A stretch of 64,000 nt of DNA from Flaveria trinervia (lineage: Eukaryota; Streptophyta; Magnoliopsida; Asterales; Asteraceae): NCBI GenBank assembly GCA_025506515.1, contig CM046443.1:43362649-43426648 (forward strand), written 5' to 3'. The notes beneath the pieces are model-generated. The model saw only the letters and a list, made by a program, of their open reading frames with translations. It made no database searches and was not told the origin of the DNA. Made by a program: the position numbers and the translations under genes. Positions 33,464 through 44,395 of this stretch are shown in pieces (the stretch's first letter is position 1; each line of letters opens with the position of its first letter).

Positions 33464-34781
33464 GCACTTGCCTTCGCCTTCGAATCGACACCCTTTCCCT
33501 TATCTCCAGCTTTAACCGTTCCTGATCCTCCTGATTTTCCTTTCTTGCAGTCCCTCTCCACATGTCCCATCTCGCCACACTGGTAACACTTCACCACCTT
33601 GCAATCCCTAGCATAGTGGCCCTCGCCCCCACATTTAAAACATTTTCCAGTCTCAACTCTACACTCCACCGAATGACTTTTTCACATTTTCTACAAGCAC
33701 CTCCTTCACCTGTATTTCCCCGTCTCCCTGACTGATCCTCAAATCTCATCCTCTTCTCTCCACTCCTGGTTATCACCTCTGAACCTCTTCCCATTTCCAT
33801 TCTTGTTCCCACTCCTTTTCTCCACCTTCCTTTGTACAGGCATTGGGTCTCTCTCATCGTACAACCTCCCAGCTAAATCCACCAAAGACCTAAACGTGCC
33901 TGGTCTAGCCATAATCATGTGCCTCATGATATCCACGGGCAAACCCTGCATGTATCTCTTGATCTTCTTAGATGGAGGTGTTACCATGTCTGGCATAAGT
34001 CTTGTAATTTCATTAAACTTGGAGGTATACTCTTGATGAGTCATGTTCCCAGCCTCCAAATACAAAAACTCCTTCTCAATCTTGTCTAATTCCCGATGGG
34101 GACAATACTCCTCCACCACCAACTCTTTCAACTCAGACCACTTCATTTTGGCTATCGATCGCTTTCCTTCAGTCTGGACAATATTGTCCCACTAACACAA
34201 CGCTAAGTCAACAAAAGAATGAGTGGAAAACTTAACTTTTTGATCTTCCCGGCCCTTAGTAATTTCCAGTACCGCTTCCATCTCTCTAATCCAACGATGA
34301 GCGGCAGTAGCATTGCCGTTACCGTCAAAGGTCAGGGGCTTGCACCTTTGAAATGCTCCATAGTTGCACCCCCTAGTCATATCTCTCTCGGACTCCTCAT
34401 CACTGTCGTCATCATGGACAACCACCTTAGGGTTTGATGGCTCTTCTTCAGATTCCCCCTTCCTCCCAGTGGACTTTCTAGCATTCTTCTAATTTTCCTT
34501 CCCCTTCTTATCAGTTTTCTCTCCATCCTTGACTGCTTTGATCACCTCGATCACCACCAAGGGTAAGACATTTTGCATGACATTGTAGACTTCATCAACG
34601 ATAGCCTCCTTCACAGTGGATTTGAGGGCGGCTGATCCCTCACCCTCCGGGTGACTATGGAGGTCTGACTCCTCGTGAACAGTCACGGAAGCCTTAGCTT
34701 TGCTTCGGTGAGACGTGGCTCAGTAGTACGTCTGCCACGAGCACCTCCTCGAGTTGCCTTCCCTGTTTTACTACCAGCCAT
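33464..34781 (-). pseudogene. gag: G gag with two zinc knuckles
   Basis: A start at 34781 gives MAGSKTGKATRGGARGRR. Frames follow with LTFDGNGNATAAHRWIREME (34192-34425), LVVEEYCPHRELDKIEKEFL and MTHQEYTSKFNEITRLMPDM (33739-34146), then two CCHC knuckles CFKCGGEGHYARDC and CYQCGEMGHVERDC (33464-33669). This is the retrotrans_gag family order. Three frame changes or stops. R1 is inserted about 77 bp upstream of the start. Confidence 0.8.
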
Positions 34782-34858
34782 AACTAGTTCCTATAAGATT
34801 CAAACACCAAAATGGTTATTCAAGATAATTGCTCAGATCAATATAAGTATGGTAAGTC

Positions 34859-35548
34859 TGTTAGGACCTGGTATTTGACATGTAAACCAGATCAAATAGT
34901 GCGGAATCCTATTTGATTGGCGATCCAATCAGTGAGAACACACGAAGAATCAATCAAGAATTGAAACTAACGTTAGAAATCGATTGGGAATCGATCTAAT
35001 GTGTTTTATGAACTTGGAGAACGAATTGGGAGGTTTCTGGACGGCTAGGGTACATCTGGAATCGTAATTGATCAAGAGTTTTTGTTTTTCACGAATTGAG
35101 TTGTATTTATAGGTTGGTTTATCCAATCGTGCGACTGAACCATTAGTATGGTTCAGTCGTGCGATTGAACCATGCGGTTGATACATTCGTACGACTGAGT
35201 GTTCAGTCGTGCGACTGAGCCAATCTTATTTTACAATCGTACGACTGATCCAGTCTCCTGGTTCAGTCGTGCGACTGAGTCAATCGTGTGAAGTTATTCA
35301 TGCGTATGGTTCATTCGCATGAGCCATTCGCATGAGAACTTCATTATGTTAAGTTTGAATGTACTAATTAATAAACATTATGTGTAATCATTCAAGTAAT
35401 CACTAACCTAATTAACCAATTCAATGTCGACTCATTAATGAAACAATTAACATTTTAACTAACAAACAATCAATATCATTTCATTAATCATACCAAACAA
35501 GATCTATTACCTCACATATCATGATCTAAGGACATACATGTATCGACA
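34859..35548 (-). repeat. R1 3' LTR
   Basis: Differs from the right LTR by an about 20-bp deletion near 34875. Contains a cluster of CAGTCGTGCGACTGA-like words at 35125-35330. Confidence 0.9.
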
Positions 35549-35558
35549 AACTCCCCCT
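35549..35558 (-). other. R1 polypurine tract
   Basis: AACTCCCCCT, the same 10-mer as in C1 and R2. Confidence 0.85.
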
Positions 35559-35573
35559 TGGACCTAGATCTCT

Positions 35574-36777
35574 CTAATGTCTTGTTTTCTTCATTACCTC
35601 CTCATATTTCTTGTACTTGTCCTCTTTTGTGACTCCCGCGTGAATATCAACCGCGAAGCAAAGTCTTATGACATTTTGGAACTGGAGGGCCTGTACAATA
35701 TCTTGCGTATCATAGAACAGTGGCCACTTGTATAGTGTATAGACATCATTTCCCGATAAGTTGGTAAGCCACATTGGGTCGAATACTCTGATTGTATCCA
35801 TTTGGCCCTCTTTATTTACTACTATGACCGCTTCTGTTGTTCTCCAATCGTAGTACCACCACCTAAAGTGTGGTGTGAAATCCTTTGTCATTTCTCGGAG
35901 TGGGATTCTTGACATTGTGCGCGGAGGATTCCACTTCAACACTATCTTTGGTTTTCCAGTAATGGCATCCATCTCAGACCTTCTAATATACCTTGTAGGT
36001 TGTTGAGGTCTGAAGTTAATCCACCTGGTGTGGTACTCTTTCTTTAGGGCAGCCTCAAACCAGCCTAACATCTTTCTTGGGTCAGCATACAACAGCTTCA
36101 ATTTGGCTAGCTGGTTGAGCTCAAAACCTGGTAGAGTCTTTAGATCATGTGGAAATCTAAAGTACTCTATGCCCTTCTCCCTCTTAATGGCATAAATTTT
36201 AAGATCATCAAAATATGCCCATGCTATAATCCTGCCTGACACCTTAAGATGTTTCTTGACTCTGTAGATCTTGGTGTAGGCATCCTTCTTTGGTGCAGCA
36301 CGTTGGGCTCTAACTTCTTTAAAACATGCAGCCCATTCAGCCTTACGGATATCAACATCATCCTTTGAGGCTTGGGCCATTCCCTTTGTCTTCTCTGACT
36401 CTTGCTCCATTTTGTCTAACACCTCAAATGTATCACCGACAAGGGATTCACCCAGATTGGGAACCACATTGCCCTCATTGTCAGCATACTGAGGATAGTG
36501 CTCTACAGTGACATCTTCTATCTCTATTTCATCAACGTCATTTAGCTCGTCATCACAGGTAGAATTACATGTCGGAGCATCTTTCACTATATCAATAGGA
36601 TTGAGCTTGAAAATTTCTGCCAGTTGCTCGTTTGTAGATCGTGAATTATTTCCCCTTCTTCAGGGGTATAACTCACTGACCTTCTGACAATCCCTTGCAG
36701 ATCAAGAACCATTGTGAGTTGAGACTTGACCTGCTGAAAGGGAGCAATATCAAACTCATCTCTTTTGTAATTTGGAT
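35574..36777 (-). CDS. R1 accessory gene, exon 2 (two W-x-Y modules)
   Basis: Coding runs from the predicted acceptor at 36777/36778 through PNYKRDEFDIAPFQQ and YTPEEGEIIHDL. A shift near 36590 leads to the frame 35574-36587 with an acidic stretch (DDELNDVDEIEIEDVTVEHY), module 1 (IIAWAYFDDLKIYAIKREKG) and module 2 (WWYYDWRTTEAVIVVNKEG, then RVFDPMWLTNLSGND). It ends KKYEEVMKKTRH. The two modules share W-x-Y, a beta-like hydrophobic run and a basic strand, suggesting an old duplication. No known domain is recognised. Close to R2 at 44396-45502. Confidence 0.7.
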
Positions 36778-36916
36778 CTGTTTGATTTACACATTTGACA
36801 CTCAAATCATTAGTAATTTATCAAACGAAATGCATTAACTTAATATAAACATTTAATACATGGTTTTTCAATACAGAATACAAAAGTAAATAAACACATA
36901 AACATCTACTATTTAC
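36778..36916 (-). other. R1 accessory gene, predicted 139-nt intron
   Basis: On the element strand the donor is GTAAATAG and the acceptor AAATCAAACAG, with a CTAAT branch-like site about 40 nt before it. The intron is AT-rich and has an immediate in-frame stop if unspliced. Removal keeps the frame open from exon 1 into exon 2. The same intron with conserved borders is in R2. Confidence 0.65.
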
Positions 36917-38946
36917 TTTTATCCTGAATACTCGGCTCATCACATGGAGGTGCAGAAGCAGAAGCTGGCAGATCTTGTCTGTTCTTTGATCTTTTCTCTT
37001 GCCCTGGAGCTAAGACAGATTCAGCTACTTTTCCTCCGTCAGTGTCATCATCTTTGTGCCATCCTTCAGTTTTCTCTTCGTCAGTTTCACTCTCATCATC
37101 ATCATCATCGTCTTCATCATCATCATCATTTCCGCCCCCATCCCTTATCTTTAATGGCTCCTCCTTCGATCCTTTCAGCTTTTGCAAAATGGTCTTTTTA
37201 GCCTTTTCCAACTCCTCTATTTTCTTCCCTGAGGTGACACTTTGAGCTTGGAGAAGGGCTATCTCGTTGCTCTAGGCAGTCATCTGTCGGGCCTGCCTTT
37301 CTATCACTTGAGCCTGCTCTGCAATTTGGTGAGTTTGTGCAACAGTCAGGTCAGTAAGCTGGCGGATTTGGGAGGCCTTTTCCTCATCGGCAGCCAGCAA
37401 ACGCATTACCATTCTGTTTAGTGCCGACAACTGTTCTTCTACCGCAACTGTAGGTAGAGGTGATCTGTAAGTGAATAAGGGATAGGCTGAGGGCTCGATT
37501 TGGTGGCTAGTGGTGGTGGTGGTGGCTGTGGTGAATATCGGGTCAGGTCGGGATGATAGTGGTGGTGAGTGAGGGGTGAATGATGTAGTGGTGGCTGGGA
37601 TTTGTATTGTGGTGGTCGGTCTGGTGGTGTCTGTGGTTGCTGTGGGGGCTGTGGTGGCTATGGTGGTGGATGGTGTGTCTGAAGAGGTGGTAGTGGTGGT
37701 GGTGGTGGCTGTAGTGGCTGAGGTAGTAGTGATGAAGGTCAAACGACGCTTCTTCTTTGGTTTCTGCCCATGGGGTTGAGCCATCCGTTTTCTCCTCGTT
37801 CCCTTCGAGGTGGATGCTCCCCCTCCTACCCTGCCGATTGACCCTGGAGCATAGGTCGGGTCGGTCTCTGTCTCTCCAGAGTCTCTTGGGTGCTCACTAA
37901 CCACCCGAAGCCCATGTACTGTGGGAACCACTTTTCTTCCCACAGTCCTGGTGAGGGGCTCCTCATCAGACTCTTCTTCTTCTACTTCTGTCTCAAGGAC
38001 AAAATCATGATGAAACCCAGCTGATTTGGTAACTTCTGCAGCCGGGGCGGATGCTGGAGGCACGACATCAGACGTAGTGCCTCTCTGTGGAACAGGCATA
38101 TTGTCTCCGGCACCCCCACTATCATCATCATCTGAATCATCAGTGGGTAGGAAATTGGCTCCACGTCGGAGTCACTATTCTCGTGACGCCATTGGCGTCT
38201 CCCCGGTGCCACATAACTTTCATTTGCTAAATGGCCAATCAGTCTCTTTGCCTGGGGCTTTACTTGCTTGCCCCGGTACACCACCACCCTGCCCAAAGTA
38301 GTGTCATCCATAAGTTCCAAAGTCTCTGCATGGTGACTTTCCTTGGGGAGCAGAGGCAGCTTCTCATTGAATATCATCTGAAGAAACCTTGGATACATAC
38401 AAAAACCTTCTTTCCCTTTTGCTTCAATGTTCTCTACCAAATAAGCAAAGATCATATTCGAGAAGCTGAAAGGGTGGTTCAGCACCAGAGCCACGAAGGC
38501 ATTTTGTATCTGATCTGATAGGTCATCGAAAGCACCCCGTCTCGAAGCAATGCACTTAAGAATCACATGTGCCAGATATTTGTATTGTGGGCACAGGTTT
38601 CTCTTATTTAGCACCCTCGAGTTAATGTCCCCCTCATACTTGATTCAGAGGAAACACCCTCTCACTGTCAAAGGATGTAACTTAGTGGGGTGAGTGGAGT
38701 CATCCCCAAACTCAAGGATTCTTTGGATGTCAGTAGCGGTAATGTCAATAGCTTGACCCATAATGGTGCTTCGGATGCTGTATGGCTCATGAGAGCGATC
38801 CACTGAGGCATTCTCCCAGAATGCCTGGTGTAGTGATTTGTAAGGCGTGCATGGTGTAGATATAGCCTTATGTATCCGTGTTGTGTGGTCCAAATGGGCA
38901 CATATGTTGTGCTTTGGATTAAGAGACCATCTGTCAGCCATATTTC
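36917..38946 (-). pseudogene. R1 accessory gene, exon 1
   Basis: The start ATG at 38941 (MADRWSLNPKHNICAHLDH) lies 5 nt after a predicted acceptor (TTTTGTGTTTCAG|G, branch-like TACTAAT upstream). It continues with LHQAFWENASV, ITATDIQRILEFGDD, a stop at about 38645, YLAHVILKCIASR and FCMYPRFLQMIF. Then come an acidic part (EVEEEESDEEP), a long Thr-rich tract, a coiled coil (AEQAQVIERQARQ) and Asp/Glu runs to the donor. Compared with R2 it lacks about 15 residues after DHTTR, and it has two stops and one frameshift (near 38160). Confidence 0.65.
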
Positions 38947-39019
38947 CTGAAACACAAAACACATGATCATTAGTACATAATACATCAGAATTCAGTTCTA
39001 AGTGTAGTGTTTCACTTCC

Positions 39020-39950
39020 ATTCTGATTCATTCATGCGAATGAATCATGCGACTGGAGTCATTCGGTTGTTCTTAAGTACGACTGAGTTCATTCGGTTGA
39101 ATGAGACATGCGATTGAGTTCAATCTGCCGACTGAGTCTTCGATTGGTTCAGTCGGCCGACTGAACTCATTCGGGTGGTTCATTCGGCCGAATGACCCAA
39201 TCGCAAGGTTCAATCGTGCGATTGGAGTTCATTCGAACGACCAGTCGCTTGCCCCACTGTTCGATCGCCTGTGGGTCGAATCTTGACCAATTTAAGTCAT
39301 TTAACAGTGTTTAATGGTCCATTAGACTCGCCTACTTGTTACTAATAACCTATTAAACTTAATTTTAACATTTTGCTTAGTTTACGGAGGTGATTAGGTC
39401 ATTTCACAGTTCGGTTATTGATTCAATTGAGTGTCTCTTATGTAGGTTCTTTAATCTTCTGATTTTGGTAAGATTCAAGAGTAATGTACCTGTAAAATCA
39501 TCACTCGAATGTAAGAAACTCAACAGCAATGTAAATCAGGATCTGTAGCAATTTTTGGCAGAGTAACGGGAACAATGCGATTTGGGTGCGATTTTGGTGT
39601 GATGAGGAACATGCGATCGACTGAGGCCCTTAAATACTGAACCTAAGTTCAATCGGCCGACTGGCCTCATTCGCTCAGTTCATTCGGGCGACTGAGTCTC
39701 AGTCGTACGATTGGCCTAGTCAATCGCATTCAGTCGGCCGACTGAGTCTCAGTCGGTCGACTTCCTCATTCAGTCTCTTTCATTCGCATCTTCAGTTGAC
39801 CGACTGAGCCTCAGTCGGTCGACTGCTTCATTCTCCCCCTTCTATTCGGTCGAATGGATCATTCTCATGTCCATTCGGCCGATTGGGAGCCATTCGCATA
39901 GTTGGTCCATAACCATGATCCAATCGTGCGAATGGGTCACACTTAGTGAG
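39020..39950 (-). repeat. R1 spacer rich in CpG palindromes
   Basis: Non-coding. More than twenty words of the type (C)AGTCGNNCGACT(G) or ATTCGNNCGAAT occur. Perfect palindromes include TTCAGTCGGCCGACTGAA at 39148-39165 and CAGTCGGCCGACTG at 39731-39744. Confidence 0.8.
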
Positions 39951-40029
39951 TTTACAGTCATTTTGAACATTTTACTTTTAAGACCCTTTTAACTTTCGAC
40001 AATAACATTATAAGCTCTTAACCAATTCA

Positions 40030-40121
40030 GTCACCTTAGACGTGACTCTGTTAAAACACGTTGTCACCTCTGACGTGACTCTTTAAACTTTGAAAAACAT
40101 GTGGCCATCTTAGACATGACC
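40030..40121 (-). other. R1 hairpin triplet
   Basis: Three related stem-loops: GTCACCTTAGACGTGAC (40030-40046), GTCACCTCTGACGTGAC (40063-40079) and GGCCATCTTAGACATGACC (40103-40121). R2 has a matching triplet at 48761-48854 with different but still pairing stems. Confidence 0.6.
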
Positions 40122-40376
40122 CTTTTAGGTGAGTTAATTCCATTCTTATTTTCCTGATGTAGTCCGACAGACACACACACTAAAAGATTAAACTAGAAAC
40201 TTAAACTAAATACACAAATAAAATTTGTTTTTGGACTTTTTGTGAGAGATAAAACCCTAAGATGGAAATCTACGGGATTTGGTTCCGGAATCGAAAGCTT
40301 CAACTTAGATTGATCACACCTGGACCAATTCAATTTCGGAATCATACAGGAAAATCAAATCATTTGGGACTTGTTA

Positions 40377-40949
40377 TCAAAATCTTTCGATGCTCAATTC
40401 TTCCATGGTAGTAGCCACCCCATGTGTATGCAGTTCACTCATCAGATGGTAGAATCTATCTATAACATCGTCCAAACTCTCGTTTCCCATCGATGAGAAG
40501 TTTTCGAATTCCTTCTTTAACTCCTTAGCCTTGATTGCCTTCAACGAGGCATTCCCGTTGTACCTCTTCTCTAGCTCATCCCATAGTTTCTTGGACTGCT
40601 TATTCTCTGAGTACTGGTGGAATATCTCTTTAGGGATAGACTGTATAATCAATGCATAGACCCTCTTCTCTGCATTATATTTGACTTTCTGCGCGTCTGT
40701 CATCCCTCCTAAGGTTAACTTTACTCCATCGGCTCCCACCGGTGTACTATATCCAATCTCGATGGCCTCCCATAGATTCGGATCCACTCCATTGAGGTAG
40801 ATCTCAAAACGTTGTTTCCAGTGGGGAAACTCATCTAACGTTAAAAGCTTTGCTGGTTTATTATGATTACCCACCTCACTCTCAAGTAGCAGCAGGTTCT
40901 GGATCCTAGAGTCCTTCCCAGCAGTAAAGGCTGACATTTGATCTTCCAT
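40377..40949 (-). pseudogene. gag: R1 gag, truncated
   Basis: From MEDQMSAFTAGKDSR it has FPHWKQRFEIYLNGVDPNLW, KLWDELEKRYNG and LKKEFENFSSMGNESLDDVI, the UBN2-type gag of plant Copia elements. It stops at MEELSIERF, well before the normal end, and runs straight into the spacer. The zinc knuckle and all of pol are missing. R2 keeps the same final codons (ELSIKRF) and the same following spacer at about 49110-49137. Confidence 0.75.
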
Positions 40950-40980
40950 TGTAAATAACTTTAAGTCTAATAAGCAATTT

Positions 40981-41230
40981 TCATTCGGCCGACTGAAGGG
41001 TGCGAATGGACTAGGCGTGCGTATGAACACTTAGTCGTGCGTATGAACTCTACGACTGGTTCAATCGTGCGGCTGAACTAAGTGATTAGCTCAGTCGTGC
41101 GAATGAATCTGATGCGTATGAACCGTGCGACCGAACGGTTCAATCGTACGAATGGAGATATGACTATGTCCAATCGTGCGACTGAGCAATGCGAATGAGT
41201 CCAGTCGTGCGAATGGCTCACTCGTGCGAC
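40981..41230 (-). repeat. R1 leader rich in CpG palindromes
   Basis: About ten CAATCGTGCGACTGA-type words lie between PBS and gag, in both orientations. Confidence 0.75.
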
Positions 41231-41444
41231 TGAAGCTGCTGTTATGCGAAAATTTCTAGGTTAAACGTGTTTTAGCCGTAAAAATTCGAACTTTCGCAAG
41301 GTTGAATTGCCTAAGTCGATAGAAACCAAACTTTGATGAGCAGGAACGTCCAAGATCACTTTTGACACAGAAGATTGCGTTTCTAGTGCAAAAACACAAA
41401 CTTTTTATCAATCTTGATTGAATCACACTTAATCAAGAGCCAAT

Positions 41445-41456
41445 GCTCTGATACCA
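41445..41456 (-). other. R1 primer binding site
   Basis: GCTCTGATACCA, complement of the initiator Met-tRNA end, two bases from the LTR. Confidence 0.9.
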
Positions 41457-41458
41457 CT

Positions 41459-42168
41459 TGTTAGGACCTGGTATTTGACCGAAATACCTAGAGATTAACG
41501 TGTAAACCAGATCAAATAGTGCGGAATCCTATTTGATTGGCGATCCAATCAGTGAGAACACACGAAGAATCAATCAAGAATTGAAACTAACGTTAGAAAT
41601 CGATTGGGAATCGATCTAATGTGTTCTATGAACTTGGAGAATGAATTGGGAGGTTTCTGGACGGCTAGGGTACGTCTGGAATCGTAATTGATCAAGAGTT
41701 TTTGTTTTTCACGAATTGAGTTGTATTTATAGGTTGGTTTATCCAATCGTGTGACTGAACCATTAGTATGGTTCAGTCGTGCGATTGAACCATGCGGTTG
41801 ATTCATTCGTACGACTGAGTGTTCAGTCGTGCGACTGAGCCAATCTTATGTTACAATCGTACGACTGATCCAGTCTCCTGGTTCAGTCGTGCGACTGAGT
41901 CAATCTTGTGAAGTTATTCATGCGTATGGTTCATTCGCATGAGCCATTCGCATGAGAACTTCATTATGTTAAGTTTGAATGTACTAATTAATAAACATTA
42001 TGTGTAATCATTCAAGCAATCACTAACCTAATTAACCAATTCAATGTCGACTCATTAATGAAACATTAAACATTTTAACTAACAAACAATCAATATCATT
42101 TCATTAATCATACCAAACAAGATCTATTACCTCACATATCATGATCTAGGGACATACATGTATCAACA
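41459..42168 (-). repeat. R1 5' LTR
   Basis: TGTTAGG...TCAACA, near-identical to 34859-35548 apart from the short indel. Confidence 0.9.
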
Positions 42169-42439
42169 ATGTCCTTAATTATAGTGGCCAAGTGTGATTA
42201 ACTACTTACCTTACCCTCCTATCCCAAGCAATCACTATCCTAACACATGTCAGTATTCAAATCTTGAAGCACATTGAACACATAGCACATGCACATAATC
42301 CCAGTTTCACTTGAAAACTTTTACTTGATGGCACGTAGCTACTTGGATTGGCATCCTTCATTCGGTCCTACTTTTAGTTCAAGTTTAGTTTTCAAAATTA
42401 CTTACCCAATTCTCTTAAACTTTGGCTCTGATACCAACT
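42169..42439 (-). other. G leader and primer binding site
   Basis: The G leader resumes after the R1 TSD. The PBS GCTCTGATACCA at 42425-42436 lies next to LTR2. No coding frame. Confidence 0.8.
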
Positions 42440-43652
42440 TGTAAGGCCTCGTTCCCGGAAGCTTCACAGTTGGTTAATCATAGTATAAAATCATTTTATT
42501 AACAAAACAACATAGCGGAAATACTTAGACATCATTTAAAACTAGGAAATCATATTGTACTTATACATTTGTCCTTCATTTGTAAATAAAACATAATGCT
42601 TTTTCTTAAATTACAATAATAGATTTCGTAAACAGGAATGCCATCCATTGTTCTCCAAGTAGCTCCCTGGTGCCATCCTCAACATGAGCATTTACCTGCC
42701 AACTATTATGCATAAAAGTCAGCTTTGCTGAGTGAGTTCTAGTTTTAGGTAAATAAGAAAATATAAACTTTATCCATCATATAATGACCACGCATACATC
42801 ATAATACATAACATTTGTGTCTTAATAAGCATGTTTATTATCTTTCATTCTTTCATATCTTTCACTTCATCATAAACGAGATTGCATAAAGCAAGAGCTC
42901 CATGTTGATCGACAACGAATGTCGATCCCTGTCGGTACACATCATCATGGTAGCTAACCCCCGAAAGTTGATCCACACTTCAAGGCACATAGCCCGCTCA
43001 TGAATACGGATCAATCATCATACCTCAGACTCACGTAAGTGAAGTCTATCATAGTGCTTGCAAGACTTTATATCATCAAAAGGGCCCAAGGGTAACATTA
43101 ATTAACTTTCACTTTTTATTAATATCATCTTCCACTTTAATATATAATACTTAACTTAATCAGTACACAACATGGCAGGTACTAGTCATCATAAAACCTA
43201 ACCAACCCACCACGGGACAGCGGGTGTTCGGGGGCGGCAACCCCTGACAACGGGGTCCTAGGGGCAACAACCCCTAGTGGGTTCCAAGGAGCAACACCCC
43301 TGGCTAGGGCCGGGCTGCCAGGTCAACGCGAAATTTTTTATTTTTAAGGATTTATATAACTCATTTTTTAATACAAAAATCAATCTTCCTCATAAAACCT
43401 CTTAAATTCTTGGTCATTTAAAAACGTGTATTTAGTATGCATACTAACACCAAAACTTGAAAAAACTAACAAATAAGGGGATCTAGAACTCACCTGAATA
43501 CCGTAAGTAACCTCTAAACTAAGCTTTCTAGGCTAGGAACATACTACACAACCTGAAGATAAGTTAATAGTTAAAGGGGCTAATTTCTACCTAAATTCGC
43601 TGCAAATTTCAATGCCAGAAAAGCAGTTTCGTAGGCAGTTTCGCTAGTAGTT
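42440..43652 (-). repeat. G LTR2, left part
   Basis: Starts TGTAAGGCCTCG after the PBS and follows LTR1 closely for 1.2 kb. Interrupted by R2 at 43653. Continues at 53853. Confidence 0.9.
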
Positions 43653-44370
43653 TGTTAGGACCTGGTATTTGAACAAAATACCTGGAGATTAGCGTGTATA
43701 CCAGATCAAATAGTGCGGAATCCTATTTGATTGGCGATCCAATCAGTGAGAACACACGAAGAATCAATAAAGAATTGAAACTAACGTTAGAAATCGATTG
43801 GAAATCGATCTAATGTGTTCTATGAACTTGGAGAACGAATTGGGAGGTTTCTGGACGGCTAGGGTACGTCTGGAATCGTAATTGATCGAGAGTCCTTATT
43901 TTTCACGAATTGAGTTGTATTTATTGGTTGGTATTATTCAATCGTGCGACTGAACCATTAGTATGGTTCAGTCGTGCGATTGAACCATGTGGTTGATTCA
44001 TTCGCACGACTGAGTGTTCAGTCGTGCGACTGAGCCAATCTTATGTTACAATCATACGACTGATCCAGTCTCCTGGTTCAGTCGTGCGACTGAGTCATTC
44101 GTATGAAGGTGTTCATGCTTATGGTCCATTCGCATGATAACTTCATTATTTTAAGTTTGAATGTATTAATTAGTAAACATTATATGTAAACATTCAACCA
44201 AGCACTAACCTAATTAATTAATTTAATATCAACTTATTAATGAAATATTAATCATTACAAATCACAAACACCCAATATCATTTCATTAATCATATCAAAT
44301 TACACCAGAATCAGATAAACAAGATCTATTACATTTCATATCACGATCTAGGGACATACATGTTTCAACA
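43653..44370 (-). repeat. R2 3' LTR, followed by PPT at 44371-44380
   Basis: TGTTAGG...TTTCAACA, then AACTCCCCCT. CAGTCGTGCGACTGA words at 43938-44100. Confidence 0.9.
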
Positions 44371-44395
44371 AACTCCCCCTTAGACCTATATCTCT

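Larger units (their letters stand above)
34859..42168 (-). mobile_element. R1: pol-less Sirevirus-like element (gag plus accessory gene)
   Basis: It is bounded by TGTTAGG...GACA/AACA LTRs, with a TSD of AAGTC (34854-34858) and ATGTC (42169-42173), one mismatch. The internal part has PBS, a truncated gag, a hairpin and palindrome-rich spacer, the accessory gene and a PPT. Protease, integrase, RT and RNase H are absent. It is inserted in the G leader just upstream of gag. Confidence 0.88.

Noticed and set aside
34950..35186. Frames inside the R LTRs that recur in R1 left and right LTR
   Set aside because: They repeat because the LTR repeats. They start in palindromic words and have no domain.
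37042..37245. Plus-strand Ser-rich frames opposite the acidic and Thr-rich parts of R1 and R2
   Set aside because: Shadows of Asp/Glu and Thr codon repeats on the minus strand.
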